A stretch of DNA of 64,000 bases. It comes from Antedon mediterranea (taxonomy: Eukaryota > Echinodermata > Crinoidea > Comatulida > Antedonidae). The stretch spans positions 13,331,201-13,395,200 of the forward strand of contig NC_092670.1 of assembly GCF_964355755.1 (NCBI RefSeq), read 5' to 3'. The first letter of the stretch is position 1. Each line of letters opens with the position of its first letter. The translations under genes were made by a program, and so were the position numbers. The notes under the pieces are model-generated. The model ran no database searches. It had not been told where the DNA came from and saw nothing but the letters and a program-made list of their open reading frames with translations. Shown piece after piece: positions 1 to 15,000 of the stretch.

Positions 1-75
1 TTGTTGGTGGCATCTCTGTTGTTGGAAGCACTGTTGTGGTTGTTGGCATCTCTGTAGTTGTTTGGGTTGTAGGTT
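1..75 (-). CDS. PTS (mucin) exon 93, cut by the window edge
   Basis: Thr/Pro repeat exon beginning EPTTQTTTEMPTTTT after an acceptor at 76-77 (plus-strand CT). Phase 1 at its 5' end. It continues the F5/8C domain exon at 349-496, whose last base completes the Glu codon. The same EPTTQTTT start occurs on the PTS exons at 23772-23972, 27801-28247 and 34111-34596, marking them as copies of one cassette. The 3' end lies outside the window. Confidence 0.8.
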
Positions 76-3000
76 CTGTAAGTAGAAATAATATTTTAAA
101 CGACTAAAAGTGTAATTATTCATACTGTTTAATATTCATAATTCAATTCATTAACATCTTTAATCATAGGGGGTGACAACACATCATAGTAAATACATTT
201 TTGAAGACAATGAACTTACAGTATAGCAATCGCTATACTGTAAGTTCATTGTCTTCAAAAATGTATTTACAATGATGTGTTGTAATAAGCACTGTGAAAA
301 ACCATTATCATAAAAATAGGTCATATAGGTTTAAATCTAAAAACTTACCATACTCAATACATCCGACAAATTCAAGTGTTACTGATAATATGTCAACTGA
401 AACACTCTCAATCATAATTTCTACATCAGTTACATCCTTAATTCCATCTCCAGGGAATAGGACTCTGTTGCTGCCAGTAAGATCTTTTTCAAAAACCTAT
501 GGGCATATGAATCACACAATTATATTTGTCAAATTTGTGTTACTGTCAAACTGTTTTATTTTCCTTTAAGTTTAAATACTTTACCAACAAAGATGGCTGG
601 ACGTCTCGTTTATGTTGAGTCTCCCATATTGTAGGAAGATAAACGCCATACATTACTTCGATGACAATTGTTTTATAAATATTAGATTTTGTACAGTATT
701 AAAAATTAAAGTGGTACAGAAAACAGGAATTTTTCTTTTACTGTAGTCCCAAAAATGTCACAGACAGATGTTAATCACTGAGAACTTGCAAGGGAAGGAC
801 AAAATGTTGACCTAAGCTTAGGGCTAAACTTACCAGAGGAGTATCACTATCATCTACAATTGTTGTCAAATCCTCATCTCCCTTGCGTGCATATTTAACT
901 GTAAAAGACACACTTCCTTCACCTTCACTCTTGATATCAATTCCTGTTACTCTTAATGGCTGTGTGTAAGTAACCTTTAACCAATCATTTGGGGTAATAT
1001 CCCATCCACTAGTCATGGATTCTGCATCTTTACCATCATTGGTTGTTCGTACTTTTTCCAAGCCTTCCTTAATTTGACGCAGAGGTTCAACACATTCTAA
1101 TAAATAAAAAATAATTTGTTTGTACCAAGTCAATTCTATGAATGCCATCTTGGCAAACTAGTAAGTAGTGAGTAACTTTATTGCCTTTCAATTTCTATTC
1201 TTGTATATCGTATTTAAATTAATCAATTAAATGATAATAAAAAAATAATATATTAATTTACCTAACACTGTAGTTGACAGCATTGTTGTGGTTGTTGGCA
1301 TCTCTGTTGTGGTTGTTGGCATCTCTGTAGTTGTTGTTGGCATCTCAGTAGTGGTTGTTGGCATCTCAGTAGTGGTTGTTGGTTGCATTGTGGTGGTTGT
1401 TGGTGACATTTCTGTTGTTGTTGGTGGCATCTCTGTTGTGGTTGTTGGCATCTCTGTTGTGGTTGTTGGTGGCATCTCTGTTGTGGTTGTTGGTGGCATC
1501 TCTGTTGTGGTTGTTGGCATTGCTGTTGTTGGTGGCATCTCTGTTGTGGTTGTTGGCATCTCTGTTGTTGGTGGCATCTCTGTCGTGGTTGTTGGCATCT
1601 CTGTTGTGGTTGTTGGCATCTCTGTTGTTGGTGGCATCTCGGTTGTGGTTGTTGGCATCTTTGTTGTTGGTGGCATCTCTGTAGTGGTTGTTGGCATTGC
1701 TGTTGTTGGTGGCATCTCTGTAGTGGTTGTTGGCATCTCTGTGGTGGTTGTTGGCATCTCTGTGGTGGTTGTAGGCATTTCAGTAGTGGTTGTTGGCATT
1801 ACTGTTGTTATTGGAACTACAAAAAAGAAAGCATAATTTATTAATTGTAACTATACAAAAGCCTCATATTACTTCAAGTAATTGATGGAATATAAACATA
1901 ATAATTTAATACGTTTATTTAGTAAAATAACCTTTTTTATATTTTGCAAAACAATAGTACAGTCCTATCCTTGCACAACATTTAGATGCATTTGGTTTCC
2001 CAGAGCATGTCTTTTTTAAATAATGCATTTTAGGTAGTAGAAAGAAACTTTTGAGCGAAAAATTAAATTTTATATTTACAGTAAAACCACATTCATGAAA
2101 TTTATTTGAAATTAAAATTAACGTACCGTTAGTTGCACATCCACGTAGTCCCACAGTAAAGGAGAAATCTGGCGTTGCATTAATATCTAAAATTCTTAAA
2201 GAAATTGATTTGATATTTTCAAGTCCAGTTCCAGGTAGATCAAACTTCTTCATTTCAGAACTTATGTCAACATGGAATTGCTATAAAAAAAAGGTACAAA
2301 TGTAATATTAGGATAAGAAATGTTATATTTGTGAATCAAGTTATTAACTTTAATCCTTTTGATATTTAGATTTTGGTCATAGATTTTATGTTAAAATGTT
2401 TTCTTTAACATGTACGTATAATGCATATATCATGGATGTATTAATGTTATTAAAAACATGCTATCACACGGGTATTTATCTAAATATCTGGCTGTGCCAT
2501 AGGTAATTTACGCAAGCATCCACGTATGTATGTTCGGCTAATCTATATTTTAACAGGTAACTGAGCTGATATTTGTTTAAATAAATATACGATAATATTG
2601 CCCTCTTAGCAAATGATACAATAATGATGGAAATTGAATGTCTGTAATGCTCTAGATCTAAAATTAAAATAAGTTGTACTTACAATTATTACATTGTTAT
2701 TGTCTCTTAGAGGTACTGCTGATGTGCTTCCCACAGGTATGTAAGAAACTACAAATTTGTACGATCCTGATCCCCTATTAACGATATCCACTGCTGTTAC
2801 ACGGGTCAACTTGGAGAATTTAATGTTGATAGAGGTTGGTTCGTCCACAGTAAGTGGGTCGACAGAGCCAAGGTATGAGCTTCTTAAACTGTCCACTATA
2901 TCATTAATCTTTCGAGATTTTTCAATTTCTCCGACAAGTTTAGATATTTCTTCATAACACTCTGATGAAAAAATTGTTTATAATTTTTACGCTAGTCAAT

Positions 3001-6000
3001 GGAATTTTATAAACATTTTTAAAAAAGAGAAATAATAAATATATAATTTAAAAATAGGGGCATTTTGTACATAGTAAAATATGAATAATAATTTATTTTA
3101 ATTAACACTCCATTTGCCAACAGCCATGTTTAAACTGTTTTTATCAAACTTGCTTAGCAAAAAAAAAAATTCTAGACTTATTTTTTAAGTCAATTATTTT
3201 GTTTAAGTCAGATTTTAAAATATTCAAATGCAATATATTTTCTTAAATCTTAGATAGAAAAAGAGCTGCTTTGAATCATTGTAATCACTTCTGAACTACC
3301 TTGACTTAAACAAAAAGATGCCAGCCAATGTAGGCAATCAAATGATATACACTATTTATACTACATTTCTAGTCTCTACATCAAAGTAAAGTAAGTATAC
3401 GATGGTATAGTCCTTTAAAAAGGTACATGAAAGCTAAATATTTATAAGCATTAGATGATTGATAATAAAAATAATAATTCTACCTCGTTCTGTAGTTGTA
3501 GGCATTGTTGTAACTGCAAAAAAATATAAACACATACATTCAATGCAATGTAACAAATTAGTAGTGGAGCTGTTAATGCGCTTGCCTTGCAATCCCAAGG
3601 TTCAATCCTGACCTAATGTTTGGGTTGTAAGTATATTGACTCTTTCTACTCTACTCCAAGACTCAAATGAGATTTTTTACAAACGTTATATATTAAAGTT
3701 TATCTGTCTGTAATAGAGTTTCGTGCTGTTGGATGTGTATAAAAAACACAAAATCTAACACTCTTAATAAACTCTATAGCATCGTCAATGAAACCATAAC
3801 AATATTACGTAAATAAGAAATGTAAACAGACCTGTTGTTGTTTTTGTAGTTGTAACAATTGTTGTAGTTGTGGGACATTCTGGTGGGACTACACAGCGGC
3901 CATTACTGTTATAATATCCCTCTTCACAGTCACAATATTCAGGTCCACATCTTTCCAACTTAGGACATGATGCTTCGTAGCCACATCCAACGCGGCAAAC
4001 ACAACGTTCTTCACACACTAAACATAACAGTTGAATTTTTATTTTTAAAATAACACATGTTGCAAAATAGACAAAGGGTAGACTAGGCCTCACTAATGAG
4101 TGCCATCATTCTAACAAGTTCTGAATTAAATGTTTGGCCCCATTTATACTGTTTTTGGAACTAGTGATTTTGCAAAATGCATTAACCAAAATATATGAGA
4201 CTGAACACTACCTATAAAAGAAATAAGCAAAATTTAGACTTAAGTCAGAGTAATGTGGAATCATGTTACTTATTTGGATGAGCATAGTTATCTATATCTA
4301 ACTTTGGCACATATATATTTGGCCCATCTGCCATAGAAATGTAAATAAGAGTCTGTTCAGACCTACTGTGTTATGTGCACGACATACATACTGAACAAGG
4401 GAAAGATTACTCGAAGCCACCTTTTTACGTCTCTGGTCTTTTCTTTATAAAAGCTCAATAAGATTTGATTTCGACCTTAGTCAAGTCACCATTCAAATTT
4501 TATTTTTAAAATTTGTTTTAATGTTTTTTATCGGTGACCATTCAATTTATAACAAAAGTGTTAGTTAAAAGACTCTGAACACTTATTTTATGATGCTGTT
4601 ATGTGACAACACTCTATAGGACATACTCTAAGGCCCTGTTCAGACCCATGGCGTTAGACCGTTTTAGCGTACGACGCTAAAAGAATGTGTGTCTGAACAG
4701 TTGGGGATTAGCGTACAACGCGTCGTACAACGGTTGTAGCGTTGTAGTGGAAAACGGTTGATAGTACCGTTTTAGCGTACGACCCTACTGTAAGTCAACG
4801 TTGTATCCAATCAGAACGTTTCCTGTTATGACGCGAAACAAGGTTTGACCTAGGCTGACATCTTGTATCGTCAATGTGTGAGATGGATTTCAATAACAAA
4901 AAGGCCAGAATAAATAAGGCCTAACTACACTACAAATACAACTGTTACAAAGGCTACAAACCATTATCAACTGATTACCATTATATTTTCTAACAAATGA
5001 CATAAATACATTCACCTTGTATTTAAACATAGGGACTATGATCCCATCCGCTTTTAGGCCTAGCTAGGCCTAGAGCCATTCACGCATTTCATTCAAGCTA
5101 AAAACTAGCGTGGGACATCAAGTCACTCATTCATACAAGGCAGACTAGACTGGACAAGTTTAATGCTGAAAACCCCCCTAACTCCTAAAAATATCAGTAA
5201 ACAAACAAGGGGTGTCCCTTTTATTAGCAAGTTAAGGGTTATTTTCAACCGACTGGATTAAAGAATATATATCTTTGACTGGACTGGATAGACTAATCAC
5301 AATCATTTTTTTCTTCATCATATTACGAGGCCTGCTTTATTTTCGTAACACAAGAGCCTGGGGAAAATGTTTTTTACTACAAAATAAAAACAATAGAAAC
5401 AGAAATTTGGCTTTACTATATTTTTCTTAAATAAATGCTGAGGTATGTTTTATTTACGGCAAATTTTGTCATAATTGTAGGGCTGAGATCTAGGCCTATA
5501 TACAGTGGAAATAATGATGAAAACACGTGGGTAAGAGCACATAAATATGCAACTAGAAACAACCCGAATGACGTACTTCCGTTGTAACGATAATCGTACG
5601 CTATGGGTCTGAACACCTCGTTTTTTTCTCTGCGGTTTGTAACGTGACCTTGATAGTAACGTTGTACGCTAAAACGGTCTAACGCCATGGGTCTGAACAG
5701 GGCCTTAGATGTTTGATATTTGAGTGTCCTTGAATCTTTAAAGTAATCTACTAACCTGGTCTTGTAGTTGACGGATATGGAGTAGTTGTTGGTGCAATGG
5801 TGGTATGTGTGCAGTTGAAGTTCAAAGGTTCTATGAAAGATAATATACATATTTTAATTACTCAAACAGCAGTATGCAGCCGTATGTTTATATCTTAAAT
5901 ACATTTACAACAAAAGAAAAATAATAACAAGTATATACAAGTTGACTTTAGGATAATACTGCTATAATGTATAATTTTAGTTCGTGTAAATTAGAGGTTT

Positions 6001-9000
6001 ATGAGGAAGACACTGCAATAAACAGTGTATATAATTAATTAATTGATATAAAAAATCATTATTATGATATTATATTCGATATTATACCCAACTACTATCT
6101 CCATTTCTTTATGCAAAACATCATTAGAATAAAAGAACAAATCACACATCTACACATAATCAAACATCGTATACTCTCTCTCATCTCTAACAATTTTTTC
6201 AATCTTCTATCGACTAAAGCCGAAGTATAGTCGTTATCTCGGGACCGTTCTGTGGTTACCACCAGGTAGGCTTACTTCATCAATGCTTCTATGAATGCAT
6301 GTACTGGTTGGGAGCAGAAAAACCATACCCAGTACCGTTTTGATTACGATCAATCGGGAAATTACCTCACGACCCAAAAAGAGGTTGCTATGTGATGTCA
6401 TAACAAGTATACCAACAAATTGAATGTAGCTGCAGTACTGTATGACTAGTAGATTAATTTTGGCATGGTCACTTAATGAGTTACACTAACATTCAGCTAA
6501 CATTTATAAATAAATTTTGACAATATACTTACTGCAGTAGCAACAAATAGTTGGTCCAGAAACCAATTCATAGCCCTTGAAAATAAAAATATGTTATGTA
6601 ATTGAAATTACTAAATATATCTTTTAAACCCTCTTATTCATCTGTACATAAAGAAGGAATATGAGGACAATATCTTGCGTAGAAGATGTTTCTGTTATGT
6701 TTCTGCTATGGCATTTTGAGTGGAGTCCATAGGCCTATTTGAAATGAGAGCATTTGTAATGTTTACACAGGTAGGGATCCTATTCAATAGACATACATGT
6801 ATCCATAAACAAATCCAATTGCTTCTTCCTCATCACACAATGAATGTGTTCACCAAGTTTCTTCGATAAGTTTGCTGAGATATAGAAAGATTTTGCAATA
6901 GACAAATAGAAACCAACAATTTTCTTACCTCTTGGCAGGTTCTTGTACACCTGTCAACACAGTTAACATCATATTCACCAGAATCAATATTACACTCGCA
7001 TTCCTTACATTTTTCGGGGACAAATTTGATTGAATCAGGCTATAAAATGAAATATGGCAACGTTATGAATATTTCAATGTAGGAAATGTAGTTTATTTTA
7101 CAGTAGTGAAACTAAAAATTAGTTGCTCTATTCTTAAATTTCAAATAATGTAGAGTGTGAGAGAGTACATAAAAACAGCAAATACATAGAACTTCACTTT
7201 AGAAAAATAAATTTTCAATTTAAATTAGACAGTCTGTAAAACTAAGTAGATAATAATCAATCAATCACAAATACATTGTTTTATTCCATAATTAATTAAA
7301 CATTAGGTTATGTACAAAACATCATCAGAATCTATGGAATAAAGAACTCAAAATAAATATGAGGGCTCTTTAGGAGTGCCAAACAGGGAGCCTTTGCTGC
7401 ATGCGTTACGTCACTGCATGTATTCGATATTCAAATAAATCTCTGCACATATAAATTACAGTGTTATACAGTGCTTGATTATTTTGGAATTACTATTATC
7501 ATGTACTATATTTTAAATTTACTTACCACACATGTTTCAGAAGAGCATCCTAAATGTGTAACACAATTCCAATTATACCCTCTAACGCCGTCCATTTCAC
7601 ATGTGCATTCTTCACATGATTCTGTGTAGCTTTCTCCAGGCTAACATTCAAAATTACAAAAATAAATATCAGTAATTTAAAGTGTTGTAATGTAACGGAA
7701 TGAAAGAAACTTTGACGTGTCAAGTCCAAAAGAAAAAGCAAAGTTGTGAGCTACGATTGGTCTACTAGATTAGTATTAGAGTTCAGCTTTCGATTTTCGA
7801 CGACAAGCCTACCAAATTACGTCATGAGATTGGAATGTGGGTCCCCGCTCCCCACCACCTCAACACAGGTTTGATGGTTTCAAAGTCCAGGCGACAACCA
7901 AAGATGCATCGATTGATCTGACCTAGTTATATTGTCGTTCATCGGAAATCGAAAGCTCTTTATTGAATAGGACCAAGAATAAAAATATAGAAGCATGATC
8001 AAAGAGACTTGAACCTGTGCCGTATGTATGGCTATGGTTTGTTACCCCCTGTCTTAACCTCGCGACTGGTGTGGATCAAGAACGTTGCTCTATCACTAAA
8101 CTACACAACAAAACTATCAAATTATTATTTCATTAATTACATACCTGATAAAGTGTATCTCTGTGCTCGCATATAAGAGCTAAAAGAAATATAAAAAAAG
8201 GAATTAAAAAAAAATTAAACGTTTGAAACTACTACAAACAGTATTTTATTCTAAACATGAAATCATTTTTTTAAAATTAAGATTAATTAAGTTAAGAATG
8301 TATCATTAGACTTACATAATACTTTCTACTACAACAAATGAACATCATAACATTGTCAACTTAAACCAATAATGATATAACTAGGACAATTGGGTTACAA
8401 ACAATACACAATGGATTTTTTGTGTGCCTATCTACTGGAAGATAAACAGTTTACTAGCAGAAATACAGTTCTAATTCATTGGAGGAGAGTGGGGTGTGTT
8501 GAGTGGTACTGTATCTAGATTTTTCCAGTATCATAGGAATATTTGGTACTACAACATCACATATATCTCATATCAATTATCAAACATAACCTAACTTTTC
8601 ACCTTACCTTACATGATACAGGCACCACATGTGATGACAAACAAGATACTGTATTATAAAACTATTCTTAGATATTTAGCAAATATTTGGAGATACAGCA
8701 TTCAGAATCAGGTAGTAGGGGAATCTTCAACAATCTTTTACATTGTTGTAGATGAAATTTAAGAAAATCAAAAGAGAAAATCAACAATATAACTTACATG
8801 GTAGAGTAAAATACTCAGTGGGTGGAGGAACAGTTGCTAAAAGAAACAAAGAGTATCACAATCATTTTATTTGGTTATTGCATTGTAAAATGTTGGGCCT
8901 TATTAACGATAATTCATTATGTAATGTACTAGACTTCAGAGATCCCAACCTGGGAAAATAGAATATCAGGATATTTTTTGAAAGCTAGATCCTGCAGTGG

Positions 9001-12000
9001 TAATAATACATGTATGCACTATTTGTATTTGTATTTGTACTGTATTATAATGTATTCCAAGTGTGCTTTCTTATATATCATTCATAATATATATATATGA
9101 CAGAGAGAAAATAAATATTATTAATTTTAGTATACAGTACTTACCAATAGTTCTACATACAACACCAGCATCTTCATCATGACCACAATTGTGGTCCGTG
9201 TTGATACTTGAGCATTCTGCAATATTATTTTCATATCCTGTACATCCAACGTCATCAAACATAATATCAAATGTTCCTTGACCATAATGAGCACCAGGCA
9301 CTGCTTCAACTGCTTCAGGATAGCCTAGCATTCTACAAACAACATGTGCGTCATCAAGATCCCAGTAATCATCGCATACAGTTCCCCAATTGCCATCAAT
9401 ATTTACTTCAACCCGACCTTGACTGCTAGTTGCACCATCAACGAGTCGAACATATACATTATCTGTTTTTTTTTTAGGAAAAAAAAGTTTTAACTTTTAA
9501 AAAATTCATTTTAAATTTAAAAATTTAAAATGAATTTTTTAACTTATCAAATAAATTGTTATACACAATACAATTTACTAATAAATAGAACATATTTTAA
9601 ATAATTAAAAAAACAGAGGAATCAAAGGAGAAAAAGAAAGGTCACTAGGGGAGAGAGTGAGAAAGGGGGAGAGAGAAAGTTATCTGTGACAAAAGAGTAG
9701 CACTAAATATAAGCAAGGTAAAACAGGATGCTGTGTTTTGGGTTATCTGTGACTGCAACACGATCAGTTCCACACCCCTTAACAGATACCATGCATCGTA
9801 CATATTACAGTACTGTTGTTGTTGGAGCCAGACATAAGATCAATCAAACCCATAACAAAAAGTCTTAGTAGATATAGCTCTATATCAATTAGCCTTATAA
9901 GTTATCGCCTTAATAGATATAGCTCCATATTACCTATTAAGGTACCTACTAATAAGTAGATTTTGGGCAGATTTTAGATAGGTCCTAATAGGTTTTAACT
10001 CATTAGCATAATTCAAAATCCCCACTAATAGTATTAGATAGATTTTTCACTATTTTTAATCTGTGAGTAACACAGTTGTATATATCTATCTATTGTCTAC
10101 TTACAATAGCTATATCAAGGGCTACCAGCAACCTATTAATAGACATAAACAAACTGATAATAGCCAGTAACTGTTAATAAACTATCTATTTTATATAATA
10201 GATAGATATGGACTACCAGGTAGATATTAGAAATCTATGAGTATCATATCTATCAACTGTCTACTTATAATAGCTATACTAGGGCTACCAATAACCTATC
10301 AATAGACTGTTAACAAATAATTAATAGTCAGTAACTATTAATCAACTATCTATTTTATATAGCGGGGAAGTAGTCATTCCATCGTTGACTCATTGAGTTA
10401 AAATCCTTAGTAGGCGAGATAAAAAGGTCTACTTAAAAACTATTAGGGCTACTAAAAATAGAGCTATTTCTACTTACGGCTACTTAAATCTACTAATTTT
10501 TTTTGCTTTGGGAAGGACTGTTACAAGTTCCTATATTGGAAAGTTATGCCAAGTTTCTCGCTGACCACCCTTGTAAAATATTGTTGAAATAAATAAATAG
10601 ATAATGAAATGTTTGTGAAGAACCACGTTCCCTATTTTTATGAATACATTTCGTAATTCTATCCATTTTTTTAAATAGTTGCATAATAATTCTTTTCACA
10701 GTACATTTTCATACCTTGGTTGTGCAAACATGCAACTCTCCTTGCTATAGTCAAATTCTGTTATGCAACTACTTATATGTAATATTATTTGTATTTTGTT
10801 TGTTTCTTTTGATATGGACTTGCTCCAAAATAAAATTGAATTAATGTATAAGCATATATTAGATGAACAGAAGGTAAGGAAGGTGAGGCTTGGACAAATT
10901 GGACTTTTTGTAGATGAAAAAAGAGCACTACTGAGAAAGATATGAGAGATCAAAAAATGGTTAATGGATGTTGCAAGGGACAAGATGAAGACGATTATGA
11001 AGGGAGAAGAGGATGAAGAAGGCAGGAGGAAGAACGTTTAGTAACTGAAAAAGAGAACAAAATTCCTGAAGATAATTAACAATTAAAAATGTACACTTGA
11101 GTGTAAGTCTTACTTGCACAAATTACACTAGCATCTTCATCATGTCCACAATTGTGAGATCTTAATTCACTTTTGTCGCAATCTTTAATGCTGATCTCAC
11201 TTCCTACACATGCCACATTGTCATACAAAATATCACCAGATCCTTCACCGTAAGCAGCAGAATGTGCATATCCAATAGTATATGAAAAGCCAAGCATTCT
11301 GCAGATAACCTGAGCATCTGCTTTGTCCCAGCTGTCATCACATATTGTTCCCCAAGATCCATCAACATTTACTTCAACACGTCCTTGATTATCACTTCCA
11401 CCATTGGCAAGTCTAACTTGAGGAGCCACTGTGATGATAAACAAGGACTTGATTAAATAATACTGATAAATGGGCTAAAACTGTTTGATGTTATACAAAT
11501 TGATGGGTACGCTATCTAAAATGCCATGGGTTGGTCTAACCGGTTTAGGATACTAACATTTAATAGTTATTATATTGACAAATACAGTAAGTCTAACCTA
11601 CATACACATAGTGTTTAGCCTAAACCAGCATGGATCATCTACGGATCCATTAAAAAATCCAAAGCAGCTTGACTATGGTACTTACTTCCACATATAACAC
11701 CCGCATCTTCACTATGACCACAATCGTGTTGTCCAACTCCACTTGATGTGCATTCACTGATGTGATTTTCATTTCCTGAACAGCCAACTTCGTCGTACCA
11801 AATTTCTCCGGATCCTTGACCAAAACTAGCTTGATCTGTGACCTCGATAACTTCAGGGAATCCTAACATTCTGCAGACAACCTTTCCATCTGCAAAGCCC
11901 CACCTGTCATCACATACAGTGCCCCACGTTCCATCAACATTTATTTCAACTCGTCCTTCATAATTATTTTCCCCACCGACAAGTCTGATTTCATTGCTAC

Positions 12001-15000
12001 CTAAAAGATGATTTACTTTATGGTTATTTTCTTGATAGCTGTTTAGACTAATATTGAAAGCTGAAGCAATGATCATCAGAACACCTTACTGGCAGAATAC
12101 AGTTGACATTAACGCTTGGAAAACAAGATTTTATCGTATCAGTAGAGGCTAAATAGTATCCCATGGGAGGAAGGTCTCTATCAGATGAGATAAGGTGGGA
12201 TACAATATGGCTGTTATGGGTTATCCTTGACATCTTTTGTTCAGTTTGTGTTTTTCCTCTATTTTTCAAATGTTTTGTTGTTTCTAACATGTACCATCAA
12301 TTGCCATTGTTTTGTGACTTTTTAAGTTTTGATAAATAAGTTAAAAAATCATTGTTTCTCTTAATTTTTGGTATATTATAATATATGTATGTATAATAGC
12401 AACTGAAACTGATCATAATTAATTTAATTTTTCCAACTTATATTTTCAATTACATTTAAATTGACATGCTTTTCATTTTATAGATTGAATACTAATGAAC
12501 TGTATTCTTGTTTTAATAATATAATTTACTAGTAAGGGAAACAATTGGGAATTTAAGAAAAATTTAGTTTAATTTTGTAGAGTCTGTTTTTAGGTCGATT
12601 GTATAATAATTTATACTCACTATAGCAAATAACACTAGCATCTTCAGAATGTCCACAATCGTGAGATCTTAGGTTACTTTTCTCGCAATCTGCAATGCTG
12701 TTCTCACTTCCTTGACATGACACCTCATCATACATAATTTCACCAGTTCCTTCACCAAATGCTGCGCTAGAAGCGGCCTCTGCTGCGGCTGTGAAACCAA
12801 GCATTTTGCATATAACATCTGCGTCAGCTATATCCCACGAGTCATCGCATATGGTGCCCCATGTTCCATCAACATTTACTTCAACCCGTCCTTCATTGTT
12901 ACTTCCTCCATTGACCAATCGAACTCTTGTACCAGCTATTAAATAAAAAAAATATTTTATACAAACACAAAAAGTTTCATGTGATCTGCGCGCCTGTAAA
13001 GTTATTTCAATTTCTAATTTTGTTTTAAACTTGAATAGCCATACTAGTATACAGTAATATAATATTTAGATATTATGATGTACATTTCCCCTGAACATAG
13101 TGTTCTTAAGGTACAGGCTTATCCAAAATTGGTTGGCTACAAATGTCTAGATTTTTTTAGGAGGCTACTTAAACTTACTACCACATATAACACCCGCATC
13201 TTCACCATGACCACAATCGTGTTGTCCAACTCCATTTGATGGACATTCACTGATGTGATTTTCATTTCCTGAACAGCCAACTTCGTCGTACCAAATTTCT
13301 CCGGATCCTTGACCAAAACTAGCTTGATCTGTGACCTCGATAACTTCAGGGAATCCTAACATTCTGCAGACAACCTTTCCATCTGCAAAGCCCCACCTGT
13401 CATCACATACAGTGCCCCACGTTCCATCAACATTTATTTCAACTCGTCCTTCATAATTATTTTCACCACCGACAAGTCTGATTTCTCTTTCAGCTGTATT
13501 AAATTAATGAATAAAAAAAGCCTGTCAGTTTCCTTGTGGTTTGATTCATGAAAGCATGCCTACCCATTATATTGTTTATTATTATGATACTTTCAAAAGC
13601 AGTTTTCTAATAATGTTAAATCAATTATTCAACCAAGTATCACTTATGGCATAGAAGTTTGGGGTAGCACGTATAAAACATATTTACAACCTATTTGTAT
13701 CATTCAAAAAATGTGTATGCAGTGTATAACTTTTTCTGATTTTAATGCTTCGTCGTCTCCGATATTTAAGCAACTTAATATTATAGATGTTCATAAACTA
13801 TACGAATTATGTGTACTTAATTTTGTTTTTGATTTATATAATAGAAACTCTGCACATCAAATCAGTTATTATTTTAGTACAGTTGATCATTTACGAACTA
13901 CTAGGTTTAAACAAGGTAATAACCTATCTATCCCAAAAGCCCGTACTATGGCTGGTCAATTTAGAATTTCGTTTACCGGTACAAAATTTTGGAATAATTT
14001 ATCACTCGACATAAAAAATAATACATCAAAAATTAATTTCGTAAAAAATATAACTGAACTACTATTATCGAGATACTGATTAATGCTGGCCCACCTCTTT
14101 CTTTTTGTCATTTGTGTTTTTCTTACATTATTGTGAATTATATTATCATAATCGTTTGCACAGAACAGTATTATATTTGTTAATCAGGTGTAAACCATTG
14201 ACTAGCGAAAGCTATTTGTTTATACCGTCTTGCCTTTGGTGAATAAAGAATTATGCATTGAATCTGGTAGTTACTACACATGCAAATTATTTAATAATTA
14301 TAATGATAATCAAGCATTTAAATTATGCAAATTCCAAAGAATAATCAAAGGAACATTGTATTCCAAATATTTCTGAACAAAATATGTTTTTAAAGTATAA
14401 TTTTATAAGGATTAAAACTTGGTGAATGCTTAAAAAAAGTAAATCATTCCCGAGAGAGGATGCAACAAAAGTAAAGTTACAGTAGTAACAGTACTATCAA
14501 TATTTGAAAAAAAAAAAAAGACAGACAGAGGAGGAAGGAGGAACACATTTTTCGCCTAGGAACAAGTAGTAGAGCCTAAACAATACGTCTATAAATTATC
14601 AGGATGTTTTTTCCACGTCAATAATAATAACAATAATTATAATAATTTCCTCTATATAGGGATACTATAGCAGTTCAAGGTTTCAAAACTTACATGATGT
14701 TGTTGGTGCCGCTTCTGTTGGGGGGCTGACACAGTGGCAACATTCACCTTCAACCCGCTCTAAAACTTGATCAGTCTATTTTAAAAAAAATAATAACGGA
14801 TTAGACATGCCTATAAAGCAGTAAACATTTTAATAATATATTCCAGACATGCAAAACTATTGAAAATGTTAAAATGATTAAAGAATGATTTAGTTTTGTT
14901 TATAATATTTAACATGGTAGACTATGATTATGTTGTATGTTGCTCTCGTTTATTTTTTTAATATTTAAAATAAGAAAATGCTATGAAAAGGCTGTACACT

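Noticed and set aside
1262-1816. CRISPR-like array of 21-24 bp direct repeats
   Set aside because: The repeats are contiguous codons with no spacers, in a eukaryotic coding exon.
5416-5850. 144-residue minus-strand frame
   Set aside because: It runs across the right arm of a transposon and through a PTS exon in the wrong frame; no domain is recognisable.
8001-8106. Functional tRNA gene
   Set aside because: A- and B-box-like motifs are present but too far apart and no cloverleaf forms; better explained as a SINE.
10696-11085. Overlapping plus and minus frames in the intron upstream of an SRCR exon
   Set aside because: No recognisable domain, low-complexity Lys/Glu sequence, and no splice or polyA context to support a gene.
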